A stretch of 64,000 bases of DNA, taken from NCBI RefSeq assembly GCF_029227915.1, contig NC_079876.1, positions 11,966,001-12,030,000 on the forward strand. The letters run 5' to 3'. Below are positions 59,600 to 64,000 of the stretch, piece by piece. Position numbers and translations under genes: made by a program. Under the pieces are notes generated by a model that ran no database searches, was not told the DNA's origin, and saw nothing but the letters and a program-made list of their open reading frames with translations. Numbering within the stretch: position 1 is the stretch's first letter; each line of letters begins with the position of its first letter. The stretch is from Hydractinia symbiolongicarpus. Lineage: Eukaryota > Cnidaria > Hydrozoa > Anthoathecata > Hydractiniidae.

Positions 59600-60242
59600 A
59601 TTATAGAGAATGATAGCTTAATCGTATTACGTTTTTATCCTTATCACAATGACTAAGCGGTTTATTCAAATGCTCTTCATCGTAGATATAAAGATAACCG
59701 CAACCTCATTTCCAGTGCCCTTCTAAGCCTATCATGTGCTAAAAATGACCACATTAGCCATTTTATAGCCATAGCAACAGAAACAAAAATATACTCAAGG
59801 AAGCTTCGTGGCCAGTAGTAGTTGCTGATATAGAAGTGAGAATGGATTCAGACAATGGAATTTGTTCCCAACTTATACATGACTCGTTTTGAAATTTGAC
59901 ATCAAAGACTGCATCAGAGTCTTTTCTATCTCAAGAAAACATAAATTGTCCTGCATGTCGTTTTAACTAGTTTTGTCTGGTAAAAAATACGTCTGAGACG
60001 AAAATAAATCGTTTTCGAAAACAAAGGAGTTTGTTGAGTAAAAAGATATTCGAAATAATAGTCTAACTATCTTCTGTGGAAATCTGGTTTTATGCCACGC
60101 CTTTTGAAACAATAATTTTAAGCGCACGTGTTACTGGTTAAATTTTTGAAACACGTGTGGATAACAAGAGGGAGGAGCTTACGTAACCATGGCGACCATA
60201 AAAAATATTTTATGAATTATTATAGTTACAATTACAATTTTG

Positions 60243-60345
60243 TTTATTTTTCTTCTTCTTCTTCTTCTTTTCTTTTTCTTCTTTTTCTTCTTTTTTCTTC
60301 TTCATTTTCTTCTTGTTCTTGTTCTCTTCTTCTTTTCACTCTTAA
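60243..60345 (+). repeat. Polypyrimidine (TTC)n tract
   Basis: About 100 bp of TTC/TTTC units with few interruptions, giving a spurious Ser/Phe/Leu ORF. Confidence 0.9.
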
Positions 60346-61030
60346 AAATTTCATAGCCTAAGGCTGCTGTTTACACACCAGAATAATTTCTAAAAAAGGA
60401 GTTATTAGTCAAAAAAAATTAATAAAATGAATAAATAAATAATAAATTCAAACGTATAGGAAGTTACCAATTCGAATAAACCAAATAATTCTCCACACGC
60501 GAAAGTTTTTCCCACCAGTCCCCCCTTCTCCCACTACTAAATAAGCAAAGATAAATAAGCATGTTTTTTTTGTTAAAATACTGATAGTCTAACCAGGTTG
60601 GCCATTTTTCTTATTCCTGTATTATTCTAAGCAATCGACCTATTGTTTTCAGGCTGAAACCCCAGTCTAATATTCTATAAACAAAAAGTGTGTAAATTCC
60701 AGAACCCATTGGAAAACAGAAATTTCTATATTTATTTGTAAACATTGTACTTCTTTTTGAATGGTTATCCTCTGTAAATATTCGTCAATAAAAATAATCA
60801 TAATAAACAACCCCTTTCTTTAATCTTGCAACTTAAAACGTGATAAATTTCATAAATTTACTCCGCAGAACGTCTCTTAAGACGCCTTACGCTGCGTAGA
60901 ACGTACTGCAAATATGTAACAGAGTGGTTGGATTGCCCTGTTTGTAAACAGTTGTTCGAAGAAACATGTTAATATCGGAAGGTTTTTTTATTGTTTGTCG
61001 GACGGGAAACACTAATTTTGGTGCATATCT

Positions 61031-61102
61031 CCAACCTCGTTCCCAGGGCATTTTGCCTTGTTGATAAGTTGATAACGGCGAAAAGGCCCTGGAACAGGCT
61101 GG
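61031..61102. repeat. Short palindromic repeat, copy 3
   Basis: Arms CCAACCTCGTTCCCAGGGC and GGCCCTGGAACAGGCTGG around about 35 bp. This is the clearest full copy of the family. Confidence 0.7.
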
Positions 61103-63277
61103 TCACATGATCGTTTATAACTAAGATAATTATACCAACAAAATAATTTATGAACAGTTCTTGCTCTGCAAAAATTTATTTTTGCCCCGCGCGGGAGTTT
61201 TATGTAAACAAGAAGAGTACAACAAATATGGCGGTCGATTTCTTTTGTGGAGTGGATAAAAATACTAGCTAAGGTTAGCATTGACTTTAGAGAGGCTACT
61301 TTTTGAGAAATATATTAAGAAAAGATACCATTTTTAGTTCAACATGATATGAAGCAAATTTATCTCGATAATTAAATTGATATATATGCGGTGTTTGTCT
61401 TTTCCTGCAGAACTACTGGTAGTTAGCAAGCTAGAGCGTATACCATCTAAATTACGTGAACATTTAACTCATAATTAGTAGCCACATATATCGATGTTGT
61501 TAAAGTCATTACCCTACTTGGGTACAAAACTGAATTTTGTTAGTCAATGTTTGAGGTTTTTTTTATAAATATTGTGAGGACAAGCTGGCTGTGTTCTCCT
61601 TAAATCTTATGTGGGCAAATTAGCTAAATTATCAGTTACATTTCTGAGAAACATTTTGTTGGCTGAAAATTTTGCAGCTGAATTTCTTCGTGACGTGTGT
61701 TGTTTATAATTCCTAAACCTCTTCCGCAAATCAGCGGCAGGCAAAAAATGCAGACGGTAAGCCGTGTGCCAGTCTATTCCAAACTTTTTTTTCAGGTAAA
61801 GACATATTTTGAAAATGAAATTAAAGTATATATATAACTTGCATGTAGTTTAGATTTAGAACACAAACAGTACAAAAGTTTTTAACCATAATTTGACTTT
61901 CTTCACCCAAGGTCTGCATTTTTTTGCATGCCGATTTTCTGATTTTTTGGCCATGCACAAGCATCTTTAAAAAATGTAAACATTGGAACTCACGTATATA
62001 AGTAGGTAAATATGATGAGCTTATTTGATATATTAACCAGGCCCATGGAATGTACACTAAGTGAGGCACTTTAGATATAAAGAATGATTTTGTATTAGCT
62101 ATACTTCCTAGGTTTCAGAATTTGAGGCTGATAAGGCTTTTGTAACAAAACTTCTAAATCTTGACCAAATATGAACAAACAAGTAAGGTTTTTGAACAAA
62201 TAATTCTTCTAAGGCCAATAAATGTCCTACTTTTATTTTTGGCCAGTGATTGATTATGCTCCACCAGCATATTTTTACATATCGTGGCCAAGTACAAATG
62301 GCATTTTTGGAATTAACACCCTGCACGTATATAATAAACCCGCTTTAACTTAACCCATTGTTTATATCGTTTAATGATATCAAATATTGTCCCTTTTGCA
62401 AAATATAATTAAGAACAACATGACAAATGTTTACATTTTAGAACTGGTAGAAATAGAGTTTTTATTCTCGGGTCTTGATGATGACCATTTTAAAAGATAA
62501 AACAAAAACGTTTGGAGAAAATGAATTAATTTTATAAGAGTTTGACTGTAATATTCAACTGTATATAGTGAAACATTTTCACTGCGGTTGTGTAGTCATT
62601 TCATTATAAAACATTAAATGTTTTGCTACTAATAGGGGCAGTTTACTTAGCTAAAGTATAAATTTAAAAAATGGAAGATTCCATAAATTTTGATGCTGAA
62701 TTCAAATATTGGTCATTTTGGTTGAAAATGATCAGAAAGTGCCAAGCATGTAACCCGGATCCAAGAATAATCCATAAATTTAGCACTACAACCTGTCATT
62801 CTTAGTTTTGATTTTAAAAATAGGAAAATTTGTTGTGCATCTTAGAAAGATTTGTGTGTAACTAGAGTGCCCAGATCTTCTCCTACAATTTCTAACGCGT
62901 TCTTATCAAAATCACCTACCCGGAAAATAATAGCCATTTAATATGTCCTTTATAAATGTGGTTGCGTAAAGCTGTCCTCAGGATGTCACGTTAGCTAGCT
63001 AGCTAGGCAGCTAATACACAGTCCAGCTAGCTAGCTAGAGCTCATGAATTTTTATGGAAACATACTTTCAAAACATTTTCTAAATTAAAACATTTCGCCA
63101 ATATTGAACAATCAAGCTAAGCCACATTAATAGACTTTGAGTCAGTAATATTCTGACAATTTTGCTTTTATCGACAAAATAGTTTCTTTAACGCTGTGTC
63201 TTTTTCGCCCGCCATCTCCAAATCTTGCTTGTTATGTGGGCGAGCGCCAAATTTGCATCTCATTATCTTTCGAATTT

Positions 63278-63308
63278 CAAAAATGCCCAGTATATCTGGG
63301 CATTTTTG
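63278..63308. repeat. Perfect 13-bp hairpin, loop TATAT
   Basis: CAAAAATGCCCAG pairs exactly with CTGGGCATTTTTG. It directly precedes palindromic repeat copy 4. Confidence 0.8.
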
Positions 63309-63318
63309 TGTCACATGA

Positions 63319-63395
63319 CCAGCCTGTTCCAGGGTCATTGTTGGCCACTCCGAAATAACGGCTCAGGGGCCACAAGACCCTGGGGACGAGTTTGG
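63319..63395. repeat. Short palindromic repeat, copy 4 (reverse orientation)
   Basis: Arms CCAGCCTGTTCCAGGGTC and GACCCTGGGGACGAGTTTGG, the reverse complement arrangement of the copy at 61031. Confidence 0.7.
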
Positions 63396-64000
63396 CATAT
63401 CTCTCTACTAATACGACATAAAAGTTAGGTATGTTGGAATGGAGCAGCTGATATTTTACAACGCACAGCTTAATCAATGTTAAAAAGCTGAGCATTTGTT
63501 ATTTGGTTCTTGTTTTCCAAATCATTCAAATTTTTATTTTTATTTATTAAATATATATTTTTTATGCATTCTTAGTTTTTTTAATGCAGCTTAAAGACCT
63601 AAACTATAAATTTTCGGGCAACTCAATTTTTATTGACTGGAGAGTTATTGACTTTTCGGTCGACACAACGTTAATAAGAAAAAGGCTCATAAAAAAGTAA
63701 TCACTATGAGACCCTTTATTTGCAAACCTAATCCGTCGGCCCTGGGTTTAGTAGTCATAAAATTCTTCATCATAATAATGACATCTTTTAGAAAAAAAGA
63801 AGGTTGGGTTTTTAACAAATAATACGGGATAAAAAAAACATAAAAAGAAAATTAATTTAATTTAAAATTATAGGATTTAACTCACAGTATTTACATGTTT
63901 AATTTTGTATTAAGATGTCCCGTTAGCATCTCATCATTGACGTAAAACAAAACTTAATCGACAGAGTTGTCTTGAGAACTCTTTTGCAAGTTTGTTCTTG

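Larger units (their letters stand above)
57236..64000. other. AT-rich tail region, no gene supported
   Basis: The ORFs here are short and low in coding character. Contents: a half palindromic repeat at 58206, a GC hairpin at 59578, a polypyrimidine tract at 60243-60345, palindromic repeats at 61031 and 63319, (AGCT)n near 62993-63043 and a hairpin at 63278. Confidence 0.5.

Noticed and set aside
60128-60361. A 77-aa Ser/Phe/Leu-rich ORF
   Set aside because: Low-complexity reading of a (TTC)n tract.
61228-61272. A possible first exon, ATG GCG GTC..., followed by TAAGGTTAGC
   Set aside because: Fourteen codons and no downstream exon found; unsupported.

Overview
The window is AT-rich animal DNA with intron-rich genes, GT-AG splice sites and dense transposon debris. 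A full-length LAR-type receptor phosphatase, an Rh-type ammonium transporter and a Polinton/adintovirus-like fossil point to an early-branching metazoan, most likely a cnidarian and perhaps a hydrozoan. That placement is inference from gene content and texture; no species-specific marker was seen. Layout from left to right: 1-1080, minus strand, the 5' exons of a THAP zinc-finger gene that runs off the left edge. 1414-1966 and 3894-4050, foldback MITE-like elements. 2346-3703, a decayed Mutator-type transposase. 4343-11290, a decayed virus-like element. It carries a multi-domain family-B DNA polymerase and an HNH-like nuclease on the plus strand, two small membrane-protein ORFs on the minus strand, a BRO/KilA-C-like gene and an acidic-tailed gene on the plus strand, and the C-terminal end of an integrase-like gene on the minus strand, cut off by a 45-bp minisatellite. 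Stems of 9-16 bp with tiny loops sit at the 3' ends of several of these genes. 12320-18595, minus strand, is a complete Rh-type ammonium transporter gene. Its eight coding exons join in frame to 480-481 aa, and there are two alternative first exons. 22659-23834, minus strand, is an intronless, unrecognised Ser/Lys-rich 391-aa gene. 29435-47640, minus strand, is a complete 24-exon gene for a type IIa (LAR-like) receptor protein tyrosine phosphatase. I could join all 24 exons in frame to about 1963 aa: signal peptide, 3 Ig, 8 FN3, a processed membrane-proximal domain, transmembrane helix, active D1 and a catalytically dead D2. A 2.06-kb TA-flanked element sits in its third intron. 55007-57235 holds a BEL/Pao retrotransposon remnant in which gag is joined to integrase with reverse transcriptase missing. 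The rest (19-22.6 kb, 24-29.4 kb, 47.7-55 kb, 57.3-64 kb) shows no supportable gene, but it contains simple repeats, snap-back hairpins and several copies of a roughly 75-bp palindromic repeat family (arms like CCCTGGGGACGAGGTTG). The three intact host genes are functionally unrelated: transport (Rh), adhesion/signalling (LAR) and a DNA-binding THAP protein. The virus-like element and the transposons are dead passengers.
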